Below are positions 18,335 through 26,343 of a stretch of 64,000 nt of DNA, one piece after another. A program made the position numbers and the translations under genes. This DNA comes from Bacillota bacterium (GTDB lineage: Bacteria; Bacillota; Clostridia; Lachnospirales; Lachnospiraceae), in contig JAEZLH010000006.1 in the NCBI GenBank assembly GCA_023435895.1, forward strand, positions 77,480-141,479. Direction: 5' to 3'. Each line of letters begins with the position of its first letter. Positions within the stretch are counted from its first letter, which is position 1. The notes beneath the pieces were generated by a model. That model was not told the origin of the DNA. It worked only from the letters and a program-made list of their open reading frames with translations, and ran no database searches.

Positions 18335-19216
18335 ATGAAGAAGAAGATTTATGCATTTGTTTTAGCAACAACCATGGTATTATCCCTTGTAGGATGTGGT
18401 ACAAAGAGCCCGGCTACAGAACCTACCACAGCACCCACAAACGCTGCAACACCCACCACTGTTGAAGCGACACCCACCACAGCACCTACCTCAGAAGCAA
18501 TTGATATGTCCGGCGTAAAATTAATGAACGAAGGAAACCTCACCGTTGGCGTTGAGATTGGATATCCCCCTTTTGAAGATTTTGCAGAAGATGGTACAAC
18601 ACCTGTCGGTTACGACATCGATTTTGCAACAGCAGTAGCAGAGAAGCTTGGCTTAAAAGTAAACTTTATCAATACTGCTTGGGATGGAATCTTCCAAGGA
18701 ATCGATACAAATTACGATGTTGTGATCTCAGCAGTAACAATTAACGAGGAAAGAAAAGAGTCTATGCTTTTCTCCGATCCGTACATAAACAATTACCAAG
18801 CTGTAGTTGTAAGCCCTTCCTTTAAGAAGAAGATTAACGGATTTAAAGACCTTGATGGTCTTACCATCGCTGTACAAAAAGAGACTACTTCTGATGAATT
18901 GATGTCTGATTATGTGGACACTAAGACAATTAATTGTACAATTTCAGCAAATGAGAAAGTAACCACTTGCTTTACTCAGTTAGAAAACGGTGAAATTGAT
19001 GCTGTTGTTGTTGACTCTACTGTAGCAGACGGATATCTTGCAAAATCTCCTGATAAGTATGTAAAGGCATTCCAGGATGACAGCGAACCGGAACAATTTG
19101 GTGTAGCTATTGGCAAGCAAAACACAGCTCTTCAAGCTGCTATCAATAAAGCTGTTGCAGCGTTAAAAGAAGAAGGCTTTATTGACGAGAACTATAAAAA
19201 TTGGTTTGAGAAATAA
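18335..19216 (+). CDS. Polar amino-acid ABC transporter, substrate-binding lipoprotein
   Basis: This 293-residue exported lipoprotein has a signal peptide with lipobox LSLVGCG near residue 20. A Thr/Pro/Ala-rich tether of about 30 residues follows, then a family 3 periplasmic-binding domain (LTVGVEIGYPPFEDF, GYDIDFATAVAEKLGL, GEIDAVVVDSTVADGY). The start after AGGAGG at 18322 is chosen over an upstream GTG. The gene heads a binding protein-permease-ATPase operon. The ligand is likely a polar amino acid or cystine; the sequence does not decide which. Confidence 0.92.
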   Translation: MKKKIYAFVLATTMVLSLVGCGTKSPATEPTTAPTNAATPTTVEATPTTAPTSEAIDMSGVKLMNEGNLTVGVEIGYPPFEDFAEDGTTPVGYDIDFATAVAEKLGLKVNFINTAWDGIFQGIDTNYDVVISAVTINEERKESMLFSDPYINNYQAVVVSPSFKKKINGFKDLDGLTIAVQKETTSDELMSDYVDTKTINCTISANEKVTTCFTQLENGEIDAVVVDSTVADGYLAKSPDKYVKAFQDDSEPEQFGVAIGKQNTALQAAINKAVAALKEEGFIDENYKNWFEK

Positions 19217-19258
19217 TAGATTAACAGCTAGAAAAAATCAAGTTAGCAGGTAAAGCGG

Positions 19259-20308
19259 ATGAAGATAATAAAAAGAATTGCTGACATTAAAAGTTGGAAA
19301 CGTTCATCAAAGTCAGTTGCATTAGTAGTAATAGCGGCATTAGCAGTATTTGTTGTTCTTTCCCTTCTAAAACCCTCCATGAATGATATGATGGTGCATG
19401 CATCACCTCAAGTGAAGCAGCTGATAGAAGAGGATAAGGAACACGATAAGAATAATGAGAAGAAGCTATTAACAATCACTTATAATGATCTTGGAGTGAT
19501 TAATTATATATCATTCACAACGAATGGTGCGAAAGCATTAAAGGAATCTTATGTTGGATTTTTGGGTCAGAAATATAATGCCGGTGAGGGTGCAGCAAAG
19601 TTTGCCGGACAGATGGTGAATTATACCTACAGAATGCTTGGATGCGGTGAAAATTTACTGCATGGGGTAAAATTGACTTTGTTGCTTACGACATTATCCA
19701 TGTTTTTTGGTTTTATTTTAAGTATATTTTTGGCGTTGGGTAAGATTTCAAAGAATTTTATAATCAGTAAATTAAGTAGCGGATATATCTTCTTCTTCCG
19801 TGGTACGCCATTGTTAATCCAATTATTTGTGATTTACTTAACAGTACCAAAAATATTTGGATTTTCATGGAAAAGTTTATTTGCGAATGACCTAGAAGCA
19901 GTATATAAGGGTGCATTTGTGGCCGCGCTAATCGCATTTTCATTGAATGCAGCAGCATATTGTGCGGAGATTGTACGTGCGGCAATTCAATCCATCGACA
20001 AAGGTCAGCATGAGGCAGCCAAAGCCTTAGGAATGAGTTATGGGCAAACGATGGGTAAAATTATTATTCCTCAATCCATAAGAAGAATGATTCCCCCTCT
20101 TTGTAACGAGTTTGTTATGATGATAAAGGATGTATCACTGGTGTTCGCAATCTCATTAATGGACATCACCACAATATCCAAGACTATAATGACCAGCGAA
20201 GGCAATTATTTGGTATTTATACCTGCACTTGTTATTTATCTGATCATAACTGCAATTTTTACATTTATCTTTGGAAAAATTGAGAAGAGACTCTCAATTT
20301 ATGAGTAG
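19259..20308 (+). CDS. Polar amino-acid ABC transporter, permease
   Basis: A 349-residue HisM/GlnP-type permease. The C-terminal 220 residues hold the five-helix permease domain with the EAA loop EAAKALGMSYGQTMGKII that docks to the ATPase. Unusually, an extra N-terminal helix (about residues 19-38) is followed by about 85 hydrophilic residues before the permease domain begins near residue 125; ordinary members are 215-240 residues long. The extra part probably sits outside the membrane. It follows the binding-protein gene by 42 bases and precedes the ATPase by nine. The ribosome binding site is weak. Confidence 0.9.
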   Translation: MKIIKRIADIKSWKRSSKSVALVVIAALAVFVVLSLLKPSMNDMMVHASPQVKQLIEEDKEHDKNNEKKLLTITYNDLGVINYISFTTNGAKALKESYVGFLGQKYNAGEGAAKFAGQMVNYTYRMLGCGENLLHGVKLTLLLTTLSMFFGFILSIFLALGKISKNFIISKLSSGYIFFFRGTPLLIQLFVIYLTVPKIFGFSWKSLFANDLEAVYKGAFVAALIAFSLNAAAYCAEIVRAAIQSIDKGQHEAAKALGMSYGQTMGKIIIPQSIRRMIPPLCNEFVMMIKDVSLVFAISLMDITTISKTIMTSEGNYLVFIPALVIYLIITAIFTFIFGKIEKRLSIYE

Positions 20309-20317
20309 GAGGCAGCT

Positions 20318-21088
20318 ATGAGCGAATATGAATTTATTTTAAAAACAGAACATGTAAGTAAGTCCTTCGGAACACTTGAAGTATTAAAGGATATTAATCT
20401 TGAAGTAAAAAAAGGTGAGGTAATTTGTATTATCGGACCTTCCGGCGCCGGCAAATCCACTTATCTTCGTTCCTTGAACCAGTTAGAGAAGATTACTAGC
20501 GGAAAAATATTTGTGAATGGAGAATTATTCCTACACAGGGAGCATAATCGTACCATACATAGAATAGCAGCAGACAAACAAAAGGCTATGCTTCTAGAGA
20601 TGGGAATGGTATTTCAAAGATTTAATCTGTTCCCACACAAAACGGTGCTCGAGAATGTAATGATTGCACCGATGTCCGTTAGAAAGAAATCAAAACAGGA
20701 GGCGGAGGAACTTGCCAAAGACCTGATTGCAAGAGTAGGGCTTTCGGATAAAGTGAATGAGTATCCAAGCAAACTGTCCGGTGGTCAGCAGCAGCGTGTA
20801 GCAATTGCAAGAGCTCTGGCAATGGAACCTGAGATTATGCTTTTTGATGAGCCTACCAGTGCCCTTGATCCGGAATTGGTTGGTGAAGTTCTCAACGTTA
20901 TGAAATCTCTCGCAAAGCAAGGAATGACCATGTTAGTGGTAACCCATGAGATGGGCTTTGCAAAAGAGGTTGCGGATAGAGTGGTGTTCATGGCAGATGG
21001 AATGTTACTGGAAGAAGGAACTCCACAAGAAGTGTTTGACAATCCTAAGAATGAGAAAGCGATTAATTTCCTTAAGAGTGTGTTATAA
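20318..21088 (+). CDS. Polar amino-acid ABC transporter, ATP-binding protein
   Basis: The 256-residue GlnQ-type ATPase has Walker A GPSGAGKST, signature LSGGQQQRVAIARAL, Walker B IMLFDEPTSALDPE and the switch histidine in VVTHEM. A short insertion (about residues 68-90) before the Q-loop FQRFNLFPH is seen in some Firmicute members. AGGAGG precedes the ATG. It energises the importer formed with the two upstream genes. A small ORF and hairpin follow directly. Confidence 0.95.
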   Translation: MSEYEFILKTEHVSKSFGTLEVLKDINLEVKKGEVICIIGPSGAGKSTYLRSLNQLEKITSGKIFVNGELFLHREHNRTIHRIAADKQKAMLLEMGMVFQRFNLFPHKTVLENVMIAPMSVRKKSKQEAEELAKDLIARVGLSDKVNEYPSKLSGGQQQRVAIARALAMEPEIMLFDEPTSALDPELVGEVLNVMKSLAKQGMTMLVVTHEMGFAKEVADRVVFMADGMLLEEGTPQEVFDNPKNEKAINFLKSVL

Positions 21089-21104
21089 ACTCTAAAGGAG
21101 CTTT

Positions 21105-21254
21105 ATGACAGAATTAAATAAACAATATCTTGATGATGCATTTGATATAGTGGGGCTATGGGAAAATATTTCTCATAGCCCTGTTTATACGGGAGAAACA
21201 GCAAAGTCATGTATTCCGAATATTAAGAATAGAAAAATTCCACAGTTCTTATGA
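21105..21254 (+). CDS. Small ORF of 49 codons after the ABC operon
   Basis: An open frame beginning MTELNKQYLDDAF has AAAGGAG five bases ahead of its ATG and follows the ATPase stop by 16 bases. The product would be a 49-residue soluble peptide with no family I recognise. A 13-bp hairpin lies within it, so an alternative is that this is an operon end whose ORF is accidental. Its good ribosome binding site is the only positive evidence for translation. Confidence 0.35.
   Translation: MTELNKQYLDDAFDIVGLWENISHSPVYTGETAKSCIPNIKNRKIPQFL
21153..21181 (+). terminator. Strong hairpin after amino-acid ABC operon
   Basis: GGGCTATG at 21153-21160 and CATAGCCC at 21174-21181 with GAAA/TTTC inside give a 13-bp stem (one G-U pair) and an ATA loop. 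The following sequence CTGTTTATA is only moderately T-rich, so it may terminate weakly or protect the mRNA end. Confidence 0.45.
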
Positions 21255-21354
21255 ACACTTGGTTGTGTAAAGTTAGGTCGCATATAAGTTAGGTGGTATA
21301 TTAAATATCTATGAGGTATGTTCAATCATGAATTTTTATAACAAGGAGGTTGTT

Positions 21355-22227
21355 ATGAAAGCAAAAGTATATAAAGTTAGTTCCTTTGCCAAATCTAAGG
21401 AAGGAGGAAATCCTGCCGGAGTAGTTCTCGATGCTGATTTATTCTCAGTTTCACAGATGAAGAAGATTGCAGCTTATGTCGGGTTCAGTGAAACAGCATT
21501 CGTAATGAATTCTGACGAAGCTGATTTTAAAGTTAGATTTTTCACTCCAACCGAAGAAGTAGATCTTTGCGGACATGCAACAATTGCTACATTTTACACA
21601 TTAGCTGAACTTGGAATAATAAAGACAGGTAGTTATAAACAAGAGACAAAGGCTGGGATTTTGGGAATAGAATTATTGAAAAATGGGTCAGTTATGATGA
21701 ATCAAAGAATACCGGAATTCTTTGAAATTCTTGACCGAGAAGAGGTTGCAAGTTCTTTAAATATTAAAACCTCAGATTTAATTGATGAATTACCAGTTCA
21801 AATTGTTTCGACGGGAATTAGGGACATTATTATTCCTATTAAAAATCTAATGTTACTAAACCATATGAATCCGAATTTTGATAAAATAATTGACATTAGT
21901 CGAAAATATAATGTAATTGGTTACCATACATTCACGTTAGAAACAATTACAGGGGCAAATGCAAACTGCAGGAACTTCGCTCCTTTATATGATATACCGG
22001 AAGAATCTGCTACAGGAACCTCTAATGGAGCGTTGGGGTGTTATCTTTATCAGCATGGTGTTGTTAATGGGAACCAGGTAGCGAACTTGGTTATGGAACA
22101 AGGTTATTCTATGAAAAAACCCTCAGAAATTAAAGTTGTACTTCAGCTTAATCGAGATGAGATAGTAGCGGTCAAGGTCGGGGGGATTGCCGCAAATATT
22201 TATTGGGAAGAGATTGAATTAACATAA
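21355..22227 (+). CDS. PhzF-family isomerase-like protein
   Basis: The 290-residue protein shows the two-lobed PhzF fold with the catalytic glutamate context VGFSETAFV, the FFTPTEEVDLCGHATIA stretch and the ESATGTSNGALGCYL motif in the second lobe. Family members catalyse proton-shift isomerisations; the name comes from phenazine synthesis, but no phenazine genes are here, so the true substrate is unknown. The ATG at 21355 follows AAGGAGG; the earlier in-frame ATG at 21328 lacks a site. It appears to be transcribed alone. Confidence 0.88.
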   Translation: MKAKVYKVSSFAKSKEGGNPAGVVLDADLFSVSQMKKIAAYVGFSETAFVMNSDEADFKVRFFTPTEEVDLCGHATIATFYTLAELGIIKTGSYKQETKAGILGIELLKNGSVMMNQRIPEFFEILDREEVASSLNIKTSDLIDELPVQIVSTGIRDIIIPIKNLMLLNHMNPNFDKIIDISRKYNVIGYHTFTLETITGANANCRNFAPLYDIPEESATGTSNGALGCYLYQHGVVNGNQVANLVMEQGYSMKKPSEIKVVLQLNRDEIVAVKVGGIAANIYWEEIELT

Positions 22228-22280
22228 ATCTTTAAACTATAATAGAAGTATTAAGGTCTTAGTTGAAAGGGAGGGATAGA

Positions 22281-22835
22281 ATGAAACTTGCAATTTTTTT
22301 AAGAGGTATTAATGTAAACGGCATTACAATCAAAATGGATGATTTAAAGAAGGTTATGGAGGAGTTGCAATATCAGCAGGTCAGAACTATTTTAGCCAGT
22401 GGAAATATACTTGTTACCGCTATGGATACTGAAATAGCGATTGAGAAGCATAAGCATAGAATGGAAGAGGCCTTAAGCAAAAAGTTTTCATATGAAGCCT
22501 TCTTATTTATTAAGACTACCGAACAGATTTGTAATATGATCGAAGAGGCTTCTACCCATAAGGTTCCTGAGGGATATCATCACTATGTACTTTTGAGTGA
22601 TGATAATGGGATTGATAAGCGACTAAAGCAGGAGTTTGAACTTTGTCAAAAGGAAGAGTCGGAACAATTAATCACTGGGGAATACGGTGTTTACTGGATT
22701 GTTCCGAAGGGGAATACATTAAAATCAGAATTTGGAAAAAAGGTTTTAGGTAAGAGAGAGTTCAAAAGTTTAATTACTTCAAGAACTATGAATACCATTG
22801 ATAAAATGAAGCAATATATGTTAGACAACAATTAA
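22281..22835 (+). CDS. DUF1697 family protein
   Basis: This 184-residue protein matches DUF1697, with the typical start LAIFLRGINVNG and the QQVRTILASGNILV segment. The function of the family is unknown. GGGAGGG precedes the ATG at 22281. It is followed by the long leader of the ABC-F gene. A weak hairpin with TTTAATGT/ACATTAAA arms at about 22931-22975 may end its transcript. Confidence 0.85.
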   Translation: MKLAIFLRGINVNGITIKMDDLKKVMEELQYQQVRTILASGNILVTAMDTEIAIEKHKHRMEEALSKKFSYEAFLFIKTTEQICNMIEEASTHKVPEGYHHYVLLSDDNGIDKRLKQEFELCQKEESEQLITGEYGVYWIVPKGNTLKSEFGKKVLGKREFKSLITSRTMNTIDKMKQYMLDNN

Positions 22836-23028
22836 AAAGATTAGATTGTAAAAGTCCTTATGTTGTGATACTGGTAATATGTTTTAAACCAACCACTCAT
22901 GCTTCCATAACATACAGTGGAATAGTCAGGTTTAATGTTAGCTTTGTCTAAATTACCGCTAACCCTTACATTAAAGGATTTTTAAGACTCTATTCATACT
23001 AATTCTACTAGAGTGATTTTCTTTGGGG

Positions 23029-23057
23029 TTGATTTTTAAATAAAAATAAAGTACAAT
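23029..23057 (+). promoter_or_regulatory. Promoter of ABC-F leader
   Basis: TTGATT at 23029-23034, a 17-base spacer and TACAAT at 23052-23057 fit a SigA promoter. Transcription would begin near 23064, giving a leader of about 500 bases before the ABC-F start codon. Confidence 0.55.
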
Positions 23058-23086
23058 AATTAAAAATATATAATTGAGGTGAAAAG

Positions 23087-23107
23087 ATGTTCAATTTTTC
23101 TTGCTAA
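23087..23107 (+). CDS. Putative leader peptide 1 (MFNFSC)
   Basis: A six-codon ORF with GAGGTG ahead of its ATG starts about 25 bases after the predicted transcription start and lies upstream of the terminator at 23236. Short leader ORFs that stall antibiotic-inhibited ribosomes are known for ABC-F, Erm and Cat genes. Assignment here is inference from position. Confidence 0.4.
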   Translation: MFNFSC

Positions 23108-23235
23108 TTTTGGTAATAACAATAATGTTTCGGGTAGAGTACATCTACTTGTTTTTGTTATGGCAATGCAAGAGAATTGTTCTTTTTTCATTTTATACTG
23201 CGTGTGATTATCACGCTTAATTTATGTATATTATG

Positions 23236-23275
23236 GAGCGGTAAGAATGGTTTATTCTTGCGGCTCTTTCTTTTT
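23236..23275 (+). terminator. Intrinsic terminator inside ABC-F leader (attenuator)
   Basis: The arms 23236-23248 and 23254-23266 form 12 pairs with one mismatch around a five-base loop, followed by TTTCTTTTT. It sits between leader peptide 1 and the ABC-F gene, where premature termination would block resistance expression until antibiotic is present. Confidence 0.75.
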
Positions 23276-23328
23276 GATGCAAAAACAAGCTACCTGATGA
23301 AGGAATCCTTATGAAAGGAGTGCAGACA

Positions 23329-23400
23329 ATGAGCATATTTACGTTGATTTCACATGATATTCTTCATATAAGTGTGGATAGGATGGCGATCATTATATGA
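23329..23400 (+). CDS. Putative leader peptide 2 (23 codons)
   Basis: An ORF starting MSIFTLISHDIL has AAAGGAG at 23314-23320, eight bases before the ATG. Its codons near the stop form the left arm of a 12-bp stem (23371-23382 with 23473-23484). Translation or stalling here would open that stem. It ends 170 bases before the ABC-F start. An in-frame ATG at 23311 gives a six-codon longer version. Confidence 0.5.
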   Translation: MSIFTLISHDILHISVDRMAIII

Positions 23401-23484
23401 AGTAAATGCGGTCGCCGCTGATCCTTACTTTGTTTTTAATGAAGTGATATATAGGATTTGAGAGTTCAAAAGCCTATCCATACT
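23371..23484 (+). promoter_or_regulatory. Long-range stem in ABC-F leader
   Basis: AGTGTGGATAGG at 23371-23382 pairs with CCTATCCATACT at 23473-23484 (12 pairs, one G-U). GCGGTCGCCGC at about 23408 makes a small internal hairpin. The stem overlaps leader peptide 2 and could present alternative RNA structures that control the downstream gene. Confidence 0.5.
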
Positions 23485-23570
23485 ATGACGAATCGTCTTA
23501 TTAGCTCTGCTTGGTAGGGTGGTTGGCACTTAAATCTGAAATAGATTAAATACAAAAGGAGGACAAAGAA

Positions 23571-25049
23571 ATGTCTTTAATAAATGTAACGAATCTGACC
23601 TTCGCTTATGAGGGCAGTTATGATAATATTTTCGAAAATGTTAGCTTTCAATTAGATACGGACTGGAAGCTTGGTTTTACAGGGAGAAACGGAAGGGGAA
23701 AAACAACCTTTTTAAATTTATTATTGGGAAAATATGAATATTCAGGTTCCATATCTTCAAGCGTAACCTTTGAGTATTTTCCTTATCAGGTAATGGAGGA
23801 AGATAACTTTACGATTGATATCATCCGCGAAATTACACCCAATTCCATGGAATGGGAGATTATAAAAGAATTATCCTTACTGGATTTAGAGGAAGATGTT
23901 TTTTACCGGCCATTTAGTACTCTTTCTAAAGGGGAGCAGACCAAAGCATTATTAGCGGCGATGTTTTTAAAGGAGAATGCTTTTTTATTAATCGATGAGC
24001 CAACAAATCATTTAGATGTGGAAGGAAGACAAAAGCTAAGTAATTATCTGAAAAAGAAAAAAGGGTTTATACTGATATCACATGACAGAGCTTTTTTAGA
24101 TAATTGTGTGGATCATATATTATCGATAAATAAATCCAATATTGATATTCAGAAAGGTAATTTTTCTTCCTGGTGGTATAATAAGGAGCTTCAAGACGGC
24201 TTTGAACTTGCGGAAAATGAAAAGCTGAAAAAGGATATTAATCGGCTCTCTGCATCGGCAAAACGTACTTCCTCTTGGTCGGACAGCGTGGAACGAAGCA
24301 AGTATAGCGGTACAAATTCAGGAAGTAAGATCGATCGGGGATATGTGGGTCATAAGTCCGCTAAAATGATGAAACGAGCGAAAAGCATTGAGTCAAGACA
24401 ACTTGGCATGATCGAAGAAAAGTCAAAGCTGTTAAAGAATATTGAATCCAATGAGAACCTGGAGATTTTTCCGTTAACCTTTCATGACCAAAAGCTTGTG
24501 GAACTAATGGATGTCGTAGTTTTATATGAAGAAAGGATTATTTGCGATCCAGTGAGCTTTGCAATCACGCAAGGCGAACGAATTGCCTTGCGAGGTAAGA
24601 ATGGCAGTGGTAAATCGAGCTTATTAAGATTAATCTGTGGAGAGGCCGTTCCGCATAGTGGGTCGATACACAAGAATAATCAGTTAATCATCTCTTATGT
24701 ATCGCAGGATACCTCCACTTTAAGCGGAGACTTATCGGAATATGCCAAAGCGCATGGAATAGATGAGAGTTTGTTTAAATCAATCCTTCGTAAATTGGAC
24801 TTCTCCAGGGAACAATTTGAGAAAAAAATGGAGGATTTCAGCGGAGGGCAAAAGAAAAAGGTGTTAATCGCCAGAAGTCTCTGTGAGAAAGCACATCTGT
24901 ATATTTGGGATGAGCCGCTTAACTTTGTGGACGTAATCTCGCGAATGCAGTTGGAGAGTCTTCTAATCGATTACGAGCCGACCATACTTTTTGTGGAGCA
25001 TGATATCGCTTTTTGTGAAAATGTTGCTACCAGAGTGATTGAATTATAA
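23571..25049 (+). CDS. ABC-F ribosomal protection protein, Lsa-like
   Basis: The 492-residue protein has two ABC domains without membrane segments: Walker A1 GRNGRGKT at residues 38-45, signature LSKGEQTKA, Walker B LLIDEPTNHLD, then a basic linker, then Walker A2 GKNGSGKS and signature FSGGQKKKV. Length and linker resemble Lsa-type proteins that displace lincosamides, streptogramin A and pleuromutilins from the ribosome. The second Walker B region reads WDEPLNFVD, as in Lsa/Vga proteins. A strong AAAGGAGG site and an attenuator leader precede it. Which drugs it handles needs testing; a purely housekeeping translation role is possible. Confidence 0.88.
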   Translation: MSLINVTNLTFAYEGSYDNIFENVSFQLDTDWKLGFTGRNGRGKTTFLNLLLGKYEYSGSISSSVTFEYFPYQVMEEDNFTIDIIREITPNSMEWEIIKELSLLDLEEDVFYRPFSTLSKGEQTKALLAAMFLKENAFLLIDEPTNHLDVEGRQKLSNYLKKKKGFILISHDRAFLDNCVDHILSINKSNIDIQKGNFSSWWYNKELQDGFELAENEKLKKDINRLSASAKRTSSWSDSVERSKYSGTNSGSKIDRGYVGHKSAKMMKRAKSIESRQLGMIEEKSKLLKNIESNENLEIFPLTFHDQKLVELMDVVVLYEERIICDPVSFAITQGERIALRGKNGSGKSSLLRLICGEAVPHSGSIHKNNQLIISYVSQDTSTLSGDLSEYAKAHGIDESLFKSILRKLDFSREQFEKKMEDFSGGQKKKVLIARSLCEKAHLYIWDEPLNFVDVISRMQLESLLIDYEPTILFVEHDIAFCENVATRVIEL

Positions 25050-25078
25050 ACGACTAAGTAAGATAAAGCTTTGTCAAC

Positions 25079-25115
25079 TTTGTTTCATTATAAAAACAGC
25101 TGCCCTTCGTGTTAG
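25079..25115 (+). repeat. Direct repeat copy 1 (half terminator)
   Basis: This copy shares TTTGTTTCATTATAAAAACA and the following bases through CTTCGTGTTAG with 25149-25186, differing by one inserted T. It has the left arm of the terminator hairpin but not the right arm, so it cannot fold the same way. Confidence 0.7.
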
Positions 25116-25148
25116 CAAGTGAAACAAACGCTTTTTTGAGTTCATCCT

Positions 25149-25186
25149 TTTGTTTCATTATAAAAACAGCTGTCCCTTCGTGTTAG
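25149..25186 (+). repeat. Direct repeat copy 2
   Basis: The second copy of the duplicated segment, 70 bases after the first, forms the left arm and loop of the complete terminator at 25162-25199. Confidence 0.7.
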
Positions 25187-25199
25187 GGCAGCTGTTTTT
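25162..25199 (+). terminator. Rho-independent terminator after ABC-F gene
   Basis: AAAAACAGCTG pairs with CAGCTGTTTTT (11 pairs) and CCCT with AGGG above one bulged T; loop TCGTGTT. It ends the ABC-F transcript. The remaining gap to 25607 shows only the promoter at 25531. Confidence 0.85.
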
Positions 25200-25530
25200 A
25201 ATTAAAAAATCCAGAGGTCATAAGTTCATTATTAAGTATGATAGTTTTGATCTACATCTTGGGTTTTATATAATGAAAACTCAAATGCTATAAGCAGTGT
25301 TGCAATTTGGATTATAAAAGAACTATGAATTTGGAAAAGCTAGTTGAATTTTGGTATGAATATTACTGGAATGGGAACAAACTTTTCAATTATTTTAAAT
25401 ATTGGAAAGCCGCATATGAGGTGAGAATCTGTTTTAGGCAACCTAATTGCTGTAAAAATGGGATAAATTAGCGGTAAGTTGTGATTTGATTAAGAGAAGA
25501 TTAAACGATGGTTATATATGGATAAATGTG

Positions 25531-25559
25531 TTGAAAAAAGTAGTTTATCACTATATACT
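25531..25559 (+). promoter_or_regulatory. Promoter of YuaF/flotillin operon
   Basis: TTGAAA at 25531-25536, a 17-base spacer and TATACT at 25554-25559 form a good SigA-type promoter about 50 bases before the YuaF-like start. No SigW-type element, which drives the Bacillus counterpart, is evident. Confidence 0.6.
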
Positions 25560-25607
25560 AGATAATGTATTAAAAACTGACGACAATTTAATAGGGGGGT
25601 GAAACAA

Positions 25608-26312
25608 TTGCTTACATTTTATTTGTGCTTTCTGGCCGGAGGTGCAGTATTGCCGGTTTTTAATTATGTAATTGGATTCTTATCGAATGGATTCGGTGGC
25701 GATATGCATGGTGATATAGATTCAAACGCTGACTTCCATGGTGATATACACACCGATCTACATGGAGACATACACACCGATCTCCATTCCGATCTTCATC
25801 ATGATATTCATTTGGATCATCATTTAGGTGATGTTCACGGAGGAAATGCATCTGCTCCTACCGATGCAAATGGCGATGGATCTTTTCTATCAATTGGATT
25901 AATACCTACATCGCTTTTATCGTTATCCGCATTTGCAGTAGTCTTTGGGACCTCCGGGGCTTTGATGACATTAAGCGAATGGAACTTTATTGTAACTTTG
26001 CTTCTATCGGCAGGAGTAGGTTATCTGATGGCAGTAATCATTCAGACAATAATTAATTCGCTAAAGAAGGCACAAACAATTAATAGTGGAATCAGTGAGA
26101 ATGAATTAGCGTTATATGATGGGAAAATCGTTGATACGATACTTCCGGGTCAGTACGGCACGGTCAGCTTTTCCACTTTAAAAAATGTATTGGTCAGTTA
26201 TCCTGCCAAGTGTGCTGATGAGAACATTAAGCTTGAAGCGGGAAAAATCGTAGCAGTGAAGGAATTTAAGAACGGAATATTTATTGTTGAACCAAAGAAT
26301 AAATATGAATAA
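25608..26312 (+). CDS. YuaF/NfeD-like membrane protein with His/Asp-rich repeat
   Basis: This roughly 235-residue protein has an N-terminal membrane helix, a strikingly His/Asp-rich segment over about residues 30-80 built on D-I/L-H steps (DIHTDLHGDIHTDLHSDLHH), two further helices and a C-terminal OB-type NfeD domain (YDGKIVDTILPGQYGTVSFS). In Bacillus, YuaF is encoded with flotillin and acts with it in membrane microdomains; the flotillin gene follows here by 31 bases. The His-rich insertion is not usual in YuaF and might bind metal. The TTG at 25608 fits the GGGGGG site; a GTG at 25599 is the alternative. Confidence 0.8.
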   Translation: MLTFYLCFLAGGAVLPVFNYVIGFLSNGFGGDMHGDIDSNADFHGDIHTDLHGDIHTDLHSDLHHDIHLDHHLGDVHGGNASAPTDANGDGSFLSIGLIPTSLLSLSAFAVVFGTSGALMTLSEWNFIVTLLLSAGVGYLMAVIIQTIINSLKKAQTINSGISENELALYDGKIVDTILPGQYGTVSFSTLKNVLVSYPAKCADENIKLEAGKIVAVKEFKNGIFIVEPKNKYE

Positions 26313-26343
26313 CGCCAAAGGCGAAAAATAGGGAGGATATTAT

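Noticed and set aside
25079..25199. Possible CRISPR repeat pair
   Set aside because: Only two copies exist, the second is part of a terminator, and no cas gene is nearby.
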